A DNA stretch of 64,000 nt from Cellulomonas sp. PhB150 (GCF_003755175.1 NZ_RKHX01000001.1:1302001-1366000); one strand, 5' to 3'. Counted from the first letter of the stretch, positions 1-8,690 are shown. Program-made: numbers and translations. The notes: generated from the letters alone by a model not told the origin.

Positions 1-431
1 TTGTAGACGTGCATGAGCTCGTGCCCCAGGACGCCGCGCAGCTCGCGCTCGTCGAGGATCGCCAGGATCCCCTCGGTGCAGCAGACGGCCGCCTTGGCCG
101 GGCTGCGGCCCGTCGCGAACGCGTTCGGGGCGGCCGTCGGCGAGACGTACAGCCGAGGCATGGGCTGACGGGCCGAGGTCGAGAGCTCACGCACGATGCG
201 GTACATCGCGGGCTGCTCGGCCTCGCTCACCGGCCGGGCACGCATCGCCTTGATGGCGATGGTGTCGGACTTCCAGTAGCTCACCGCGGTCATCACGAGG
301 CCGAGGCCGGCGAACAGCAGGACGTAGCGCGCGCTGCCCCCGCCGACGAGCCAGCCGATGCCGAGCACGACGGCCCACATGACGCCGAAGAGCGCGGCCG
401 TCTTCAGACCGTTGAAGTGCTGGTGACCCAT
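1..431 (-). CDS. htpX: HtpX zinc metalloprotease (partial, runs off left edge)
   Basis: Family M48 membrane metalloprotease that removes damaged or misfolded membrane proteins. Only the first 143 residues are in the window; the rest lies beyond base 1. A hydrophobic N-terminal pair of segments (about residues 10-45) precedes the zinc motif HELMH at residues 137-141 (bases 9-23), which fits the HEXXH site of HtpX. ATG start at 431. The bases GAAGG just upstream could be a ribosome binding site; the same stretch reads GAAGGT exactly 6 nt before the ATG (438-443), so a leaderless start is also possible. It follows fprA on the same strand but a hairpin (452-486) separates them. In M. tuberculosis htpX lies next to polyprenyl synthase and menJ genes, relatives of which are also in this window. 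Confidence 0.9.
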   Translation of the reverse strand, partial: MGHQHFNGLKTAALFGVMWAVVLGIGWLVGGGSARYVLLFAGLGLVMTAVSYWKSDTIAIKAMRARPVSEAEQPAMYRIVRELSTSARQPMPRLYVSPTAAPNAFATGRSPAKAAVCCTEGILAILDERELRGVLGHELMHVY

Positions 432-451
432 GGACCTACCTTCTGTGAGAA

Positions 452-486
452 CGCCGCACCGGTGCAACGTGCACGCCGGTGCGGCG
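452..486 (-). terminator. Hairpin terminator after fprA
   Basis: Perfect 11-bp arms CGCCGCACCGG (452-462) and CCGGTGCGGCG (476-486) enclose a 13-nt loop. It lies between the stop of fprA (518) and the start of htpX (431), so it probably ends fprA transcription. There is no U-tract, which is usual in high-GC actinobacteria. Confidence 0.6.
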
Positions 487-517
487 GTTCCCAGGACGGC
501 GGTTCCCCGACAGGTGG

Positions 518-1897
518 TCAGACGGTCGCGCGCCCCAGGGCCACGGAGACCATCTCGTCGCGCGGGACGACCTTGATCCGCTCGCGGCCGTGCGGCTCGC
601 CGAGGCCGCGCTCGTAGGCGTCCAGCAGCTCCCAGCCGGTCCACTCGACGACGTCGACGCCGCGCGAGGCGAGGAACTCGGTCACGGCCGACGGCTCGCG
701 CTCGGTGGCCGTGTAGAACGACTCCCCCGCTGCGGCGACGTCCTCGCCGAGGTGGCGAATGGTCTCCGACGCGTCGGACTTGGTGTGGCCGATGAGGCCC
801 ACCGGGCCGCGCTTGATCCAGCCGGTGGCGTAGACGCCGGGCAGGTGCTCGCCGTCGACGTCCGTGACGCGACCCTCGCGGTTGGGGATCACGCCGGCGA
901 CGTCGTCGAACGGGATGTCGACGAGCGGCGAGCCGAAGTACCCGATCGCGCGGTAGACGGCCTGGACGTCCCAGTCCTGGGTCTGGCCCGTGCCGGTGAC
1001 GTTGCCGTCTCCGTTGAGGGCGGTGCGCTCGGTGCGCAGGCCGACGACCCGGCCGTCCTCGCCGAGGATCTCGACCGGCTTGTGCAGGAAGTGCAGGTGC
1101 AGGCGGCGGCTGGCCGAGTTCTCCTCGGGGTCCTTCAGCGTCCAGTCCGTGAGGGTCTTGACGACCTGCTTGGTCTGGTTCGAGGAGTGGATCGCGGCCA
1201 TCGAGCCCTCGTCGAACTCGAAGTCCTCGGGGTAGACGATGACGTCGACGTCCGGCACGTGGCCGAGCTCGCGCAGCTCGAGCGGCGAGAACTTGACCTG
1301 CGCGGGGCCACGGCGCGCGAACACGTGCACGTCGGTGACCGGCGAGGTCTTGAGGATCTCGTAGACGTTGGCGGGGACGTCCGTGGGCAGCAGGTCGTCG
1401 GCGTGCTTGGCCAGGATGCGCGCGACGTCGAGCGCGACGTTGCCGGCGCCGAGGACGGCGACCTGCGTGGCCTCGAGCGGCCAGGACCGCGAGACGTCCG
1501 GGTGCCCGTCGTACCAGGACACGAAGTCGGCGGCGCCGTAGGAGCCCTCCAGCTCCACGCCCGGCACGGGCAGCGCCGCGTCGCGGATCGACCCGGTCGA
1601 GAAGATCACGGCGTCGTAGAACGTCCGCAGGTCGTCGAGCTTGAGGTCGGTGCCGTAGTCGACGTTCGCGAGCAGGCGGATGTCGCCGCGCTCGAGCACC
1701 TTGTGCAGCGCGACGATGATCTGCTTGATGCGCGGGTGGTCCGGCGCGACGCCGTAGCGGACCAGGCCGAACGGGGCGGGCAGGCGCTCGAACAGGTCGA
1801 TGCTGACGTCGAGGCCGCTCTTGGAGAGGATGTCCGAGGCGTAGATGCCGGCGGGACCGGCGCCGACGACGGCGACGCGCAGGGTCGGGGTGCTCAC
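518..1897 (-). CDS. fprA: FprA-type ferredoxin/adrenodoxin-NADP+ reductase
   Basis: FAD- and NADPH-dependent reductase of the adrenodoxin reductase family that exchanges electrons between NADP(H) and ferredoxin. 459 residues, the usual length for actinobacterial FprA. The FAD-binding GAGPAGIY motif is at about residues 10-17, a second Rossmann motif (GAGNVALDVARIL) at about 150-162 is the NADP site, and YATGWIKRGPVG near the C terminus is typical of the family. I chose the GTG at 1897 because the protein then begins six residues before the first beta strand; GGAAGG lies about 12 nt upstream. An upstream frame extension to 2101 has no family similarity. A TAGACT box at 1968-1973 could be the promoter. 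Two hairpins separate it from the amylase gene upstream. Confidence 0.9.
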   Translation of the reverse strand: MSTPTLRVAVVGAGPAGIYASDILSKSGLDVSIDLFERLPAPFGLVRYGVAPDHPRIKQIIVALHKVLERGDIRLLANVDYGTDLKLDDLRTFYDAVIFSTGSIRDAALPVPGVELEGSYGAADFVSWYDGHPDVSRSWPLEATQVAVLGAGNVALDVARILAKHADDLLPTDVPANVYEILKTSPVTDVHVFARRGPAQVKFSPLELRELGHVPDVDVIVYPEDFEFDEGSMAAIHSSNQTKQVVKTLTDWTLKDPEENSASRRLHLHFLHKPVEILGEDGRVVGLRTERTALNGDGNVTGTGQTQDWDVQAVYRAIGYFGSPLVDIPFDDVAGVIPNREGRVTDVDGEHLPGVYATGWIKRGPVGLIGHTKSDASETIRHLGEDVAAAGESFYTATEREPSAVTEFLASRGVDVVEWTGWELLDAYERGLGEPHGRERIKVVPRDEMVSVALGRATV

Positions 1898-2066
1898 GGG
1901 AACCGGATGCCTTCCAATCGGGGAGCCCTGCCGGGATACGTCACGGAGCAGGGCTGTGCTGGGCCTCAGTCTAGGACGCCGGCACAGGGTCGCCTCACCT
2001 GGCAGCCAGGATGCGGACAGTCCCGGCCGGCTGTGGACGCGCCCTGCGCCCTTCCGACACGGGCCA

Positions 2067-2104
2067 GGGGTGGCGCCCACACCTCCACGCGCCGGCGCCA
2101 CCCC
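2067..2104 (-). terminator. Second hairpin downstream of alpha-amylase
   Basis: 11-bp perfect arms GGGGTGGCGCC (2067-2077) and GGCGCCACCCC (2094-2104) with a 16-nt loop. With the hairpin at 2112-2134 it forms a tandem pair that would insulate fprA from the amylase transcript. Confidence 0.5.
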
Positions 2105-2111
2105 GTCCCTC

Positions 2112-2134
2112 GACCGGGCCCAGCGGGCCCGGTC
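2112..2134 (-). terminator. Hairpin terminator of alpha-amylase
   Basis: 10-bp perfect arms GACCGGGCCC (2112-2121) and GGGCCCGGTC (2125-2134) around a 3-nt loop, beginning three bases after the amylase stop codon. Confidence 0.65.
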
Positions 2135-2137
2135 CGC

Positions 2138-4267
2138 TCAGCTGCGCCAGGTGTCCGTCACGGTGAGCACGCCGCTCGCAGGCACCGTGACGCTGCGGTT
2201 CGCGCCGGACTCCCAGGTCACGGCACCGCTCGCGTCCTTGCGCACGTACTTGTACTGCACGGTCGAGCCCGCGGGCAGGGGCACGGCCGCCCGCCAGACG
2301 GGATAGGCCGCCGACGACAGCGCGACCGCCTTGGCCGGGTCCCAGCCGCCGAGCTCCGCCGACGACCCGACGACGAAGACGTTCTGGCCCACCACCGTCG
2401 TGGCCTGCACACCGAACGACACCTGCGCAGCACTGCTCGTCGGGCTGCTGGTGGGCGTGCTCGTCGGGGTGGGCGTGCTCGTCCCGCACGGGTTGGTCGA
2501 CCCGACCACGCCGTCCTTCACCGAGGCCACGGACCCGGTCAGCGTGTAGTTGCTCGACCCGTTGTTGTCCCACTGCCCGGAGCCGTCGGTGAACGCCGCG
2601 GTCACGGCGCCACCGCCGGAGGCGACCTGACGGGACACCCAACCGGTGCACGCGGCCGCCATCGCCTCGCCCGGCACGGCGGTCCACGCGCCGTTGCCGA
2701 CGCGGTAGTGGATGCGGTAGCCGGACCAGCCCTTGGTGGTCGCGTAGTAGACCGTCGTGCCGGTCCCCGAGGTCGGGTCCGTCGTCGGGCTCGTCGTGCT
2801 GCCGGACCGCGCGCCGACGTGCAGGGCGACCGAGCCGTTCGCGGGGACCGTGAAGCTGGCCGTGCCCGACGACGACACGTCGACCGTCGTGCCCGAGCAG
2901 CCCGACCCGCTCACGCCGCCGCTGATCACGTCGCAGTACCGGCCGGCCGGCAGCGACGTCGAGAACGTGCGCGTCAGGGCCGAGCCCGCCCGGTTGATCG
3001 CCACGTAGCCACGGTCGCCCCGCCCGAAGGCGATCTGGTTCGAGCCGTTGTCCCACCACTGCGTGAGCGAGGTCCCCGCGACGGCGTTGCGGAAGCCGAC
3101 CATGTGCGCGGTCTCGTTCCACCGCTGCGCGCAGGTCCAGGTGCCCTGCCCGCAGACCGCGTCGTCGACCTTGCCGCTGCCCTGCTGGGGCGCTCCCGCG
3201 TCGTTGTTGCCGAACGCGTAGCCCGAGTAGACCGTGGGGGTGCCGTAGGGGTAGGCGAGCATGAAGACGTTCGCGAGCCGGTAGGTCGAGCCGTCCTTGT
3301 AGCTCAGCGTCTCCCCGTTGCGCTCGGTGTCGTGGTTGTCGACGAAGACGCCCGCGCGGTCCGAGGGCAGCAGCCAGGACGCGGTCGCGATCCCCTGCAG
3401 CGACGCGAGGCTGCCTCCGTTGAAGACCGACTTGAGGTTGCGCGCGTAGGTGAACTCGTGGACGTCGCCGATCCCCGTGTACTCGCTGGGCTGCACGGGC
3501 TCGCCCGAGGCGCCGATGACCTCCTGCACGATGTAGACGCTCTGGTCGGAGATCTTGGCCTTGATCGCGGCCAGGTCGGTCGCGGCGATGTGCTTCGCGG
3601 CGTCGACACGGAAGCCGCGCACCCCGAGGGAGATCAGGTCGTTCAGGTAGTCGGCGATCTCCTGGCGCACGTACTCGCTGCCCGTGTTCAGGTCCTGCAG
3701 CCCGACGAGCCGGCAGTTCTGCACCTGGTAGCGGTCGGAGTAGCTCGCGATGTTGGTCCGGCAGCTGTGGAAGTCCTGCGGGCCGTACCCACCGGCTGGG
3801 CCGGGGTAGCTCTCCTCGCTGAACGGCGTACCCGCCCAGCCGGTGCCGCTGCCCGTCTGCCCGCTCATGTGGTTGATCACCACGTCCGTGCTCACCGAGA
3901 CGCCCGCCGCCCGGCAGGTGTCGATCATCGCCTTGTACTCCGCGCGGGTGCCGAGCTTCGACTCGATCTTGTAGCTGACCGGCTGGTACGAGGTCCACCA
4001 CTGGCCGGCGAGCCTGACGTGCTCGTTGGGGGGCGAGGTCTGCACCCAGCCGTAGCCGGCAGGGCCGAGCGTGTCCGTGCACTCACGGGCGATCGAGGTC
4101 CAGGTCCACTGGAACAGGTTCACCGCGGTGGTGCGCGGCCCGCTCGGGGCGGCGACGGCGGGCGTGGCGGATCCGAGCGCGGTCAGGCCGGCGAGCGCGA
4201 GCAGCGCGGCCAGCAGGGCACCGAGCGCGCTGCGGCGCGCGCCGGTGGGACGGGGGGTCGTGGGCAC
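2138..4267 (-). CDS. Secreted GH13 alpha-amylase with CBM25-like and CBM20 starch-binding modules
   Basis: Extracellular endo-acting alpha-amylase. 709 residues. Domains in order: a twin-arginine-rich signal peptide (about 1-38, ending near ATPAVAA); the GH13 barrel with the four conserved regions DVVINH (about 127), GFRVDAAKH (about 218, nucleophile Asp), VQEVIG (about 245, acid/base Glu) and VDNHDTE (about 310, third acidic residue); an all-beta C domain; a CBM25-like starch-binding module (about 500-585, VYYATTKGWSGYRIHYR); a Thr/Pro/Ser linker; and a CBM20 module (about 610-709, with FVVGSSAELGGWDP). The start is the GTG at 4267, 8 nt after GAGGAG. A repressor-like site sits between -35 and -10 of its likely promoter and a 22-bp palindrome lies in its leader. 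It stands alone in its transcription unit. Confidence 0.93.
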   Translation of the reverse strand: MPTTPRPTGARRSALGALLAALLALAGLTALGSATPAVAAPSGPRTTAVNLFQWTWTSIARECTDTLGPAGYGWVQTSPPNEHVRLAGQWWTSYQPVSYKIESKLGTRAEYKAMIDTCRAAGVSVSTDVVINHMSGQTGSGTGWAGTPFSEESYPGPAGGYGPQDFHSCRTNIASYSDRYQVQNCRLVGLQDLNTGSEYVRQEIADYLNDLISLGVRGFRVDAAKHIAATDLAAIKAKISDQSVYIVQEVIGASGEPVQPSEYTGIGDVHEFTYARNLKSVFNGGSLASLQGIATASWLLPSDRAGVFVDNHDTERNGETLSYKDGSTYRLANVFMLAYPYGTPTVYSGYAFGNNDAGAPQQGSGKVDDAVCGQGTWTCAQRWNETAHMVGFRNAVAGTSLTQWWDNGSNQIAFGRGDRGYVAINRAGSALTRTFSTSLPAGRYCDVISGGVSGSGCSGTTVDVSSSGTASFTVPANGSVALHVGARSGSTTSPTTDPTSGTGTTVYYATTKGWSGYRIHYRVGNGAWTAVPGEAMAAACTGWVSRQVASGGGAVTAAFTDGSGQWDNNGSSNYTLTGSVASVKDGVVGSTNPCGTSTPTPTSTPTSSPTSSAAQVSFGVQATTVVGQNVFVVGSSAELGGWDPAKAVALSSAAYPVWRAAVPLPAGSTVQYKYVRKDASGAVTWESGANRSVTVPASGVLTVTDTWRS

Positions 4268-4289
4268 GACGGCATCTCCTCGAGGTCCG

Positions 4290-4311
4290 GGCCCGACGAC
4301 GTCGTCGGGCC
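4290..4311. promoter_or_regulatory. 22-bp perfect palindrome in the amylase leader
   Basis: GGCCCGACGAC is followed immediately by its reverse complement GTCGTCGGGCC. It begins 23 nt upstream of the amylase GTG and just before the ribosome binding site, so it could be an operator or an mRNA hairpin that affects translation. Confidence 0.4.
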
Positions 4312-4454
4312 TGTCCCGGCCGTCGCCTCGTCGCGACGACCGTTGCTGCGACGCGTGCTCGCGCACGCGCTGGGTCCGGCGGACCGGGCCCGGGAGGAGG
4401 TGTGCCGCGCGCCGGCCGAGGCCGACGACGCGGGACTGCAAGCCCACGGCAAGA

Positions 4455-4482
4455 ACCGTAGAAACTTGCTGCAAACGGACAA
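4455..4482 (-). promoter_or_regulatory. Alpha-amylase promoter with TTGCTGCAA operator-like site in the spacer
   Basis: Reading towards amylase: -35 TTGTCC (4477-4482), 16-nt spacer, -10 TACGGT (4455-4460). Inside the spacer lies TTGCAGCAA (4466-4474), a palindrome with one central base, and a further CTTGCAG occurs at 4436-4442 near the expected transcript start. TTGCAG repeats are known from streptomycete alpha-amylase promoters controlled by the LacI-family regulator MalR/Reg1; assignment to such a regulator here is inference. Confidence 0.4.
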
Positions 4483-4512
4483 TAGGGCGAGGGTCGCCGC
4501 CCGTCAACCGCC

Positions 4513-4518
4513 TAGAGT
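4513..4518 (+). promoter_or_regulatory. Leaderless-type -10 box of rarD
   Basis: TAGAGT ends 6 nt before the GTG start of rarD at 4525, and no ribosome binding site is visible. This is the spacing expected when the transcript begins at the start codon. Confidence 0.55.
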
Positions 4519-4524
4519 CGGCGC

Positions 4525-5442
4525 GTGCCCTCGACCCCCACCCGATCCGGCCTGCTGGCCGGGATCGGCGCCTACGCCCTGTGGGGCGTCCTGCCGCTCT
4601 ACTTCCCGCTGCTGCAGCCGGCCGGCGCGGTCGAGATCGTCGCCCACCGCGTGGTCTGGTCGCTGCTGTTCTGCCTGCTGCTGCTGCGGGTGACCCGCAC
4701 GTGGCAGCCGTTCCTCGAGACGCTGCGCAACCGCCGCACGCTGACCCTGCTCGCGGCCGCGGCGGTGCTGCTCGCGGTCAACTGGATCGTCTTCGTCGTC
4801 GGCATCCTGTCCGACCGGGTGGTCGACGCCGCTCTCGGGTACTTCATCAACCCCCTGGTCACCGTCGGCCTCGCCGTCGTCGTGCTGCGCGAGCGGGTGC
4901 GGCCCGTCCAGTGGGTGGCGCTCGGCTTCGGTGCCGCGGCGGTCGTCGTCATCACCGTCGGGTACGGGCGGCTGCCCTGGATCGCGCTCACCCTCGCGTT
5001 CAGCTTCGGGTTCTACGGGCTGATCAAGAACCGGGTCGGCCGGTCGGTCGGCGCGGTCCCCGGGCTGGCCACGGAGACGCTCGTGCTGGCGCCGCTCGCG
5101 CTCGGCTACCTCGTCGTGCTGCAGGCGCAGGGGACGGGGTCGTTCAGCACCCACGGCGGCTGGCACGCCGTCGCGCTCGCCTCCGCGGGCGTCGTCACCG
5201 CGGTTCCTCTGCTGCTGTTCGGGACCGCCGCCCGGCGTCTGCCGCTGAGCGTGGTGGGGATGCTGCAGTACATCGCCCCCGTGCTGCAGTTCCTCATCGG
5301 CGTGCTCGTGCTGGACGAGCGGATGGAGCCCGCGCGGTGGTGGGGGTTCGCGCTCGTGTGGGTCGCGCTCGTGATCCTGTCCGTGGACGGGCTGCGGCAC
5401 TCGCGGGCCGAGGCGCTTGCGCGACGCGGTGCCGGTCGGTAG
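4525..5442 (+). CDS. rarD: RarD-like EamA-family transporter
   Basis: Ten-segment membrane protein of the drug/metabolite transporter superfamily, RarD branch (chloramphenicol-sensitivity protein family); the substrate is unknown. 305 residues, close to the E. coli RarD length. The opening [16 protein letters not shown] and the internal [10 protein letters not shown] are typical RarD sequence, followed by a regular series of hydrophobic helices to residue 295 and a short basic tail. The GTG at 4525 is supported by TAGAGT six nt upstream. It is transcribed divergently from the amylase and converges on the PP2C gene with only 16 nt between stop codons, leaving no room for a separate terminator. 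Confidence 0.88.
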   Translation: MPSTPTRSGLLAGIGAYALWGVLPLYFPLLQPAGAVEIVAHRVVWSLLFCLLLLRVTRTWQPFLETLRNRRTLTLLAAAAVLLAVNWIVFVVGILSDRVVDAALGYFINPLVTVGLAVVVLRERVRPVQWVALGFGAAAVVVITVGYGRLPWIALTLAFSFGFYGLIKNRVGRSVGAVPGLATETLVLAPLALGYLVVLQAQGTGSFSTHGGWHAVALASAGVVTAVPLLLFGTAARRLPLSVVGMLQYIAPVLQFLIGVLVLDERMEPARWWGFALVWVALVILSVDGLRHSRAEALARRGAGR

Positions 5443-5458
5443 GAAGCCCCGGCGCGGC

Positions 5459-6205
5459 TCACCGCGCGCGCGCCGACCGCACCGTCGCGTCGACCACCAG
5501 CACCGTCACGTTGTCCGACCCGCCCGCCGCGAGCGCCGCGTCCACGAGCCGCTCGGCGGCGGCCTGGGGGTCGGGCTCGGCCTTGAGCTCGGCCTCGATG
5601 CGGCTGTCCGGCACCTCGTCGGTCAGCCCGTCGGAGCACACGAGCATCCGGTCCCCCGGGCTCACCGGCAGCCAGAACACGTCGGGGTCCACCGTCGCGG
5701 ACCCGCCGCCCAGCGCGCGCGTGACCACGTTGCGGCGCGGGTGGTGGGCGGCCTCCTGGGCGGGCACGACGCCCCGCGCGACGAGCTCGGCGACCTCGGA
5801 GTGGTCCTGCGTGACCTGCTCGAGCACGCCGCCGGCCATCCGGTACGTGCGCGAGTCGCCGACGTTGAGGACGAGCCAGCACGGCATGCCGTCGTGCTCG
5901 CTGAGCACCACGCCCGACGCGGTCGTGCCCGGACGACGCAGCGCGTCCGCGGCGGGCAGCGCGCGCACCCGCTTGTGCGCGGCGCGCAGCACCGCGCGGG
6001 CTCGGGCCAGGTCGGGCACTCCCTTGGACAGCACCTGCAGGGTGTCGACGGCGGTGCGGCTCGCGACCTCGCCCGACTCGTGCCCGCCCATCCCGTCGGC
6101 CACCACGTAGACTCCGTCCGCCGCGTGCAGCGCGTCCTCGTTGCTGGCGCGCTGGGCACGGTCGGTCGCGACGCCGACCTCGATGCGCACGGACGCGGGA
6201 CTCAC
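5459..6205 (-). CDS. PP2C-family serine/threonine protein phosphatase
   Basis: Metal-dependent Ser/Thr phosphatase (PstP/Stp type), soluble. 248 residues from the chosen GTG. All hallmark metal-binding motifs are present: SNEDAL (about 22), VADGMGGHESG (about 37-47), GDSRTYRM (about 115), CSDGLTDEV (about 190) and GGSDNVTVLVV (about 225). There is no transmembrane segment or long C-terminal extracellular region, unlike mycobacterial PstP. The GTG at 6205 has GGAG 8 nt upstream; a longer frame to a GTG at 6256 adds acidic residues without family similarity. It lies 88 nt downstream of the FHA/RDD gene on the same strand, which fits phospho-signalling, although no Ser/Thr kinase gene is in this window. 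Confidence 0.9.
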   Translation of the reverse strand: MSPASVRIEVGVATDRAQRASNEDALHAADGVYVVADGMGGHESGEVASRTAVDTLQVLSKGVPDLARARAVLRAAHKRVRALPAADALRRPGTTASGVVLSEHDGMPCWLVLNVGDSRTYRMAGGVLEQVTQDHSEVAELVARGVVPAQEAAHHPRRNVVTRALGGGSATVDPDVFWLPVSPGDRMLVCSDGLTDEVPDSRIEAELKAEPDPQAAAERLVDAALAAGGSDNVTVLVVDATVRSARAR

Positions 6206-6293
6206 CGGAAGGTCTCCGGGCAGGTCGCGTCGGTCATCGTCGTCCTCGCAGGGCACTCGCGGGCTGGAGCCGGTCGGTCGCCCGCCAGCATAG

Positions 6294-7601
6294 TCAGCGG
6301 CGCTCGACCCTCGCGCTGCGCTGGCCGAAGCGGATGGTCCATCCCGCGCCGACGAACGCCCGCGCGCCGGCCGGCAGCGTGGCGGCCACGCCGTCGGGGT
6401 CGACGAGCACGGTCCCGTTCACCGAGGCCCGGTCGATGACCCACAGCTCGTCGCGCGCCGGGGTGAGCCCGAAGTTCAGGTGCACCTTGGACACCGAGCG
6501 CGCGGGGTCGTCGATGACGATGACGTGCACGATCCCCATCTCGCCCTCGGGGCTGCGACCGACGATCCCGTCGCCGGTCACGTCGATGCGCTGGCCCGTG
6601 TCGAACACGAGCCGCAGGAGGTCCTCGCGCTCGGTGGGGATCTGGTCGCGCAGGCGCGTGTACTCGAGCTCGCCGAGGTCCTGCGCGCGCGGCACGGGCG
6701 GCACGGCCGTGCCCGCCTGGCCGGGGTAGCCGGTGATGAGGGGTGCGGGCCCGGCCGGCGCACCCTCGGGCTCGGGCGGCGGGGTCGGCCCCTGACGGGC
6801 GGCGTCCTGCGCGGCCCGCGTCTCGTCGAGCACCGGGGAGTCGTCGGTGGCGGCCTCGGCGGCGGCCAGGCGCTCGAGGTAGGCGGACGCGACCGGGCCT
6901 CCGCGCGGACGCACGGGGGCGGGCTCGGGCTCGGGCTCCGCGACGGGCTCCGGCTCGGCGGCGCGCTCCGCGGCGGCAGTCACGAACTGCGCGGCGGGCG
7001 GTGCGACGGCCGGGGCCAGCGGGGGCATGGGCGGCACGACGGGCAGGGGGCGCGGCGCGGGCGGCGGCGGGGCGGAGCCCACCGCGCGCTCGACGGCCTG
7101 GTTCCACGCCCCCGGGCCGCCCGGCTTGCGGGGACGCAGCGCCGAGGCACGCAGCACGAGGGTGCCGGCTGCCTTGTCGTGCCAGCCGCGCTGCGCGGGA
7201 CCGTTGTCCCACGCGCCGGAGGCGACGACGACGATCTGCCCGACGAAGCACGCGATCGCACCCGCGGCCACCACGAGCTGGCGCAGCAGGATGGCGAGCA
7301 GCCCCGCGGGGCGGCCGGTCCGCGCCGAGATCGTGCGGTAGCCGAGCAGCCAGCCCCCGACGGTGGCGCCCGTGAAGGACTCCGCGACCCACTGGCCGAT
7401 GCCGACCAGCGACGCGAGGACGAGCGGCGCGACGAGCCGGGCGGTCGAGCCGTCGACCACGAGACCGATGCCGATCCCGATGCCGTAGGCGAGCCCCACG
7501 ACGAGGCCGTCGACCAGGTACGCGAGCACGCGGCCGCCGATGGGCGCGACCGTCCCGGGAGTCACCGCGACCCCGGTGCCCTCGAAGGTGGTGCTGCTCA
7601 C
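6294..7601 (-). CDS. RDD membrane domain protein with C-terminal FHA domain
   Basis: Membrane protein joining an RDD domain to a phosphothreonine-binding FHA domain. 435 residues. The N-terminal 12-135 contain several hydrophobic helices of RDD type, starting with GGRVLAYLVDGLVVGLAYG. Residues 140-330 are a Pro/Ala/Glu-rich linker. The FHA domain (about 340-433) shows GEMGIVHVIVID, RSVSKVHLNF (the phosphopeptide-binding Ser and His) and DRASVNGT. Start is GTG at 7601 preceded by a G-rich stretch. The neighbouring PP2C gene suggests that the FHA domain reads a phosphorylation that the phosphatase removes. Which kinase and partner act with it cannot be seen. Confidence 0.85.
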   Translation of the reverse strand: MSSTTFEGTGVAVTPGTVAPIGGRVLAYLVDGLVVGLAYGIGIGIGLVVDGSTARLVAPLVLASLVGIGQWVAESFTGATVGGWLLGYRTISARTGRPAGLLAILLRQLVVAAGAIACFVGQIVVVASGAWDNGPAQRGWHDKAAGTLVLRASALRPRKPGGPGAWNQAVERAVGSAPPPPAPRPLPVVPPMPPLAPAVAPPAAQFVTAAAERAAEPEPVAEPEPEPAPVRPRGGPVASAYLERLAAAEAATDDSPVLDETRAAQDAARQGPTPPPEPEGAPAGPAPLITGYPGQAGTAVPPVPRAQDLGELEYTRLRDQIPTEREDLLRLVFDTGQRIDVTGDGIVGRSPEGEMGIVHVIVIDDPARSVSKVHLNFGLTPARDELWVIDRASVNGTVLVDPDGVAATLPAGARAFVGAGWTIRFGQRSARVERR

Positions 7602-7676
7602 GTGACCCCCAACCTCGGTCCGCGGCCGCCGTGGCCGCGCGGGACATCGTGCCAGATCCGCGGCCTGCGGCGGGCC

Positions 7677-8684
7677 TCAGGAGGCGCGGTCGACCAGCAG
7701 GTCGGCGAACGCGACGAGCGCGTCCTTGACGGGCCCGTCGGGCAGCGGCGCGAGCTCGGCCGACGCGCTGTGGGCCAGGGCGACCGCGCGCTGCCGGGTG
7801 AGCTCGACGACAGGGTGCTGGGAGAGGGCGGCCACGGCGGCCGCGAGCGCCTCGTCGCCGGACAGGTCGGCGTCCAGGAGGGCGAGCGCGGCGCGGTCCT
7901 CGTCGGTCGCGTCCGGGCCCGTGGCGCGGGCGCGCAGCAGCAGCGCGGGCATCGTCGGGACCCCCTCGCGCAGGTCGGTCCCGGGCGTCTTGCCGGTCAC
8001 CGAGCCGTCGGAGGTGAGGTCGATGACGTCGTCGGCCAGCTGGAACGCGACACCGATGCGCTCGCCGAACGCCGTGACGGTCGCGACCACCTGCGGCGGG
8101 CAGCCGGCGAACATCGCGCCCAGCCGCGCGGAGGTGGCGATCAGCGAAGCGGTCTTGTCCGCGAGGACCTGCAGGTAGTGCTCGACCGGGTCCTCGTCGG
8201 GGCGCGGCCCGACCGTCTCGTGGAGCTGGCCCAGGCACAGCCGCTCGAACGTGGCCGACTGGATGCGGACCGCCTCGGGCCCGAGGCCGGCCACCGTGGA
8301 CGACGCACGCGCGAACAGCAGGTCGCCCGTGAGGATCGCGACCGAGTTGCCCCACACCTCGTGCGCCGAGGGGGCACCCCGGCGCAGCGGCGCGGAGTCC
8401 ATGACGTCGTCGTGGTACAGCGTGGCGAGGTGGGTCAGCTCGACCACCACCGCGGCGTCGAGGACCTCGCGCCGGCTCCCGTCGCCGAGCTCGGCGGTCA
8501 GCAGCGTGAGCACGGGGCGCAACCTCTTGCCGCCGGCGTTGACGAGGTGGCGCGAGGCCGTGTCCGCCAGGGCGTCGGCGTGCGCGACGGCGTCACGCAG
8601 CCGCTCCTCGACGAGGGCGAGGCGCGCCGTCAGTCGCTCGGCAAGGGCCGGGTCGGCCAGCGGGATGGCCGTCGTCGAAGTCAC
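7677..8684 (-). CDS. Trans-polyprenyl diphosphate synthase (menaquinone side chain)
   Basis: Class I isoprenyl diphosphate synthase, 335 residues, likely making the long prenyl chain of menaquinone. The first aspartate-rich motif reads DDVMD (about residue 92) and the second DDVID (about 217); GGKRLRP (about 51) is the usual substrate-binding sequence. Similar to GrcC/HepT/IspB; chain length cannot be read with certainty. The GTG at 8684 lies 6 nt after TAGGTT, which suggests a leaderless transcript from its own promoter, although it also follows nuoN by only 38 nt. The position next to complex I and near menG/menJ supports a role in quinone synthesis rather than carotenoid synthesis. Confidence 0.88.
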   Translation of the reverse strand: MTSTTAIPLADPALAERLTARLALVEERLRDAVAHADALADTASRHLVNAGGKRLRPVLTLLTAELGDGSRREVLDAAVVVELTHLATLYHDDVMDSAPLRRGAPSAHEVWGNSVAILTGDLLFARASSTVAGLGPEAVRIQSATFERLCLGQLHETVGPRPDEDPVEHYLQVLADKTASLIATSARLGAMFAGCPPQVVATVTAFGERIGVAFQLADDVIDLTSDGSVTGKTPGTDLREGVPTMPALLLRARATGPDATDEDRAALALLDADLSGDEALAAAVAALSQHPVVELTRQRAVALAHSASAELAPLPDGPVKDALVAFADLLVDRAS

Positions 8685-8690
8685 GGGACG

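Larger units (their letters stand above)
1898..2137. other. Intergenic region between alpha-amylase and fprA
   Basis: No gene is supported. It holds two tandem hairpins attributed to amylase termination (2067-2104 and 2112-2134) and, nearer fprA, a possible -10 box TAGACT (1968-1973, minus strand) giving a leader of about 60 nt. Confidence 0.5.

Noticed and set aside
479..4693. Very long plus-strand open frame antisense to fprA and amylase
   Set aside because: It covers two well-supported minus-strand genes; its composition (Arg/Gly/Asp/Val-rich) is the usual shadow of high-GC coding sequence and shows no family motifs.
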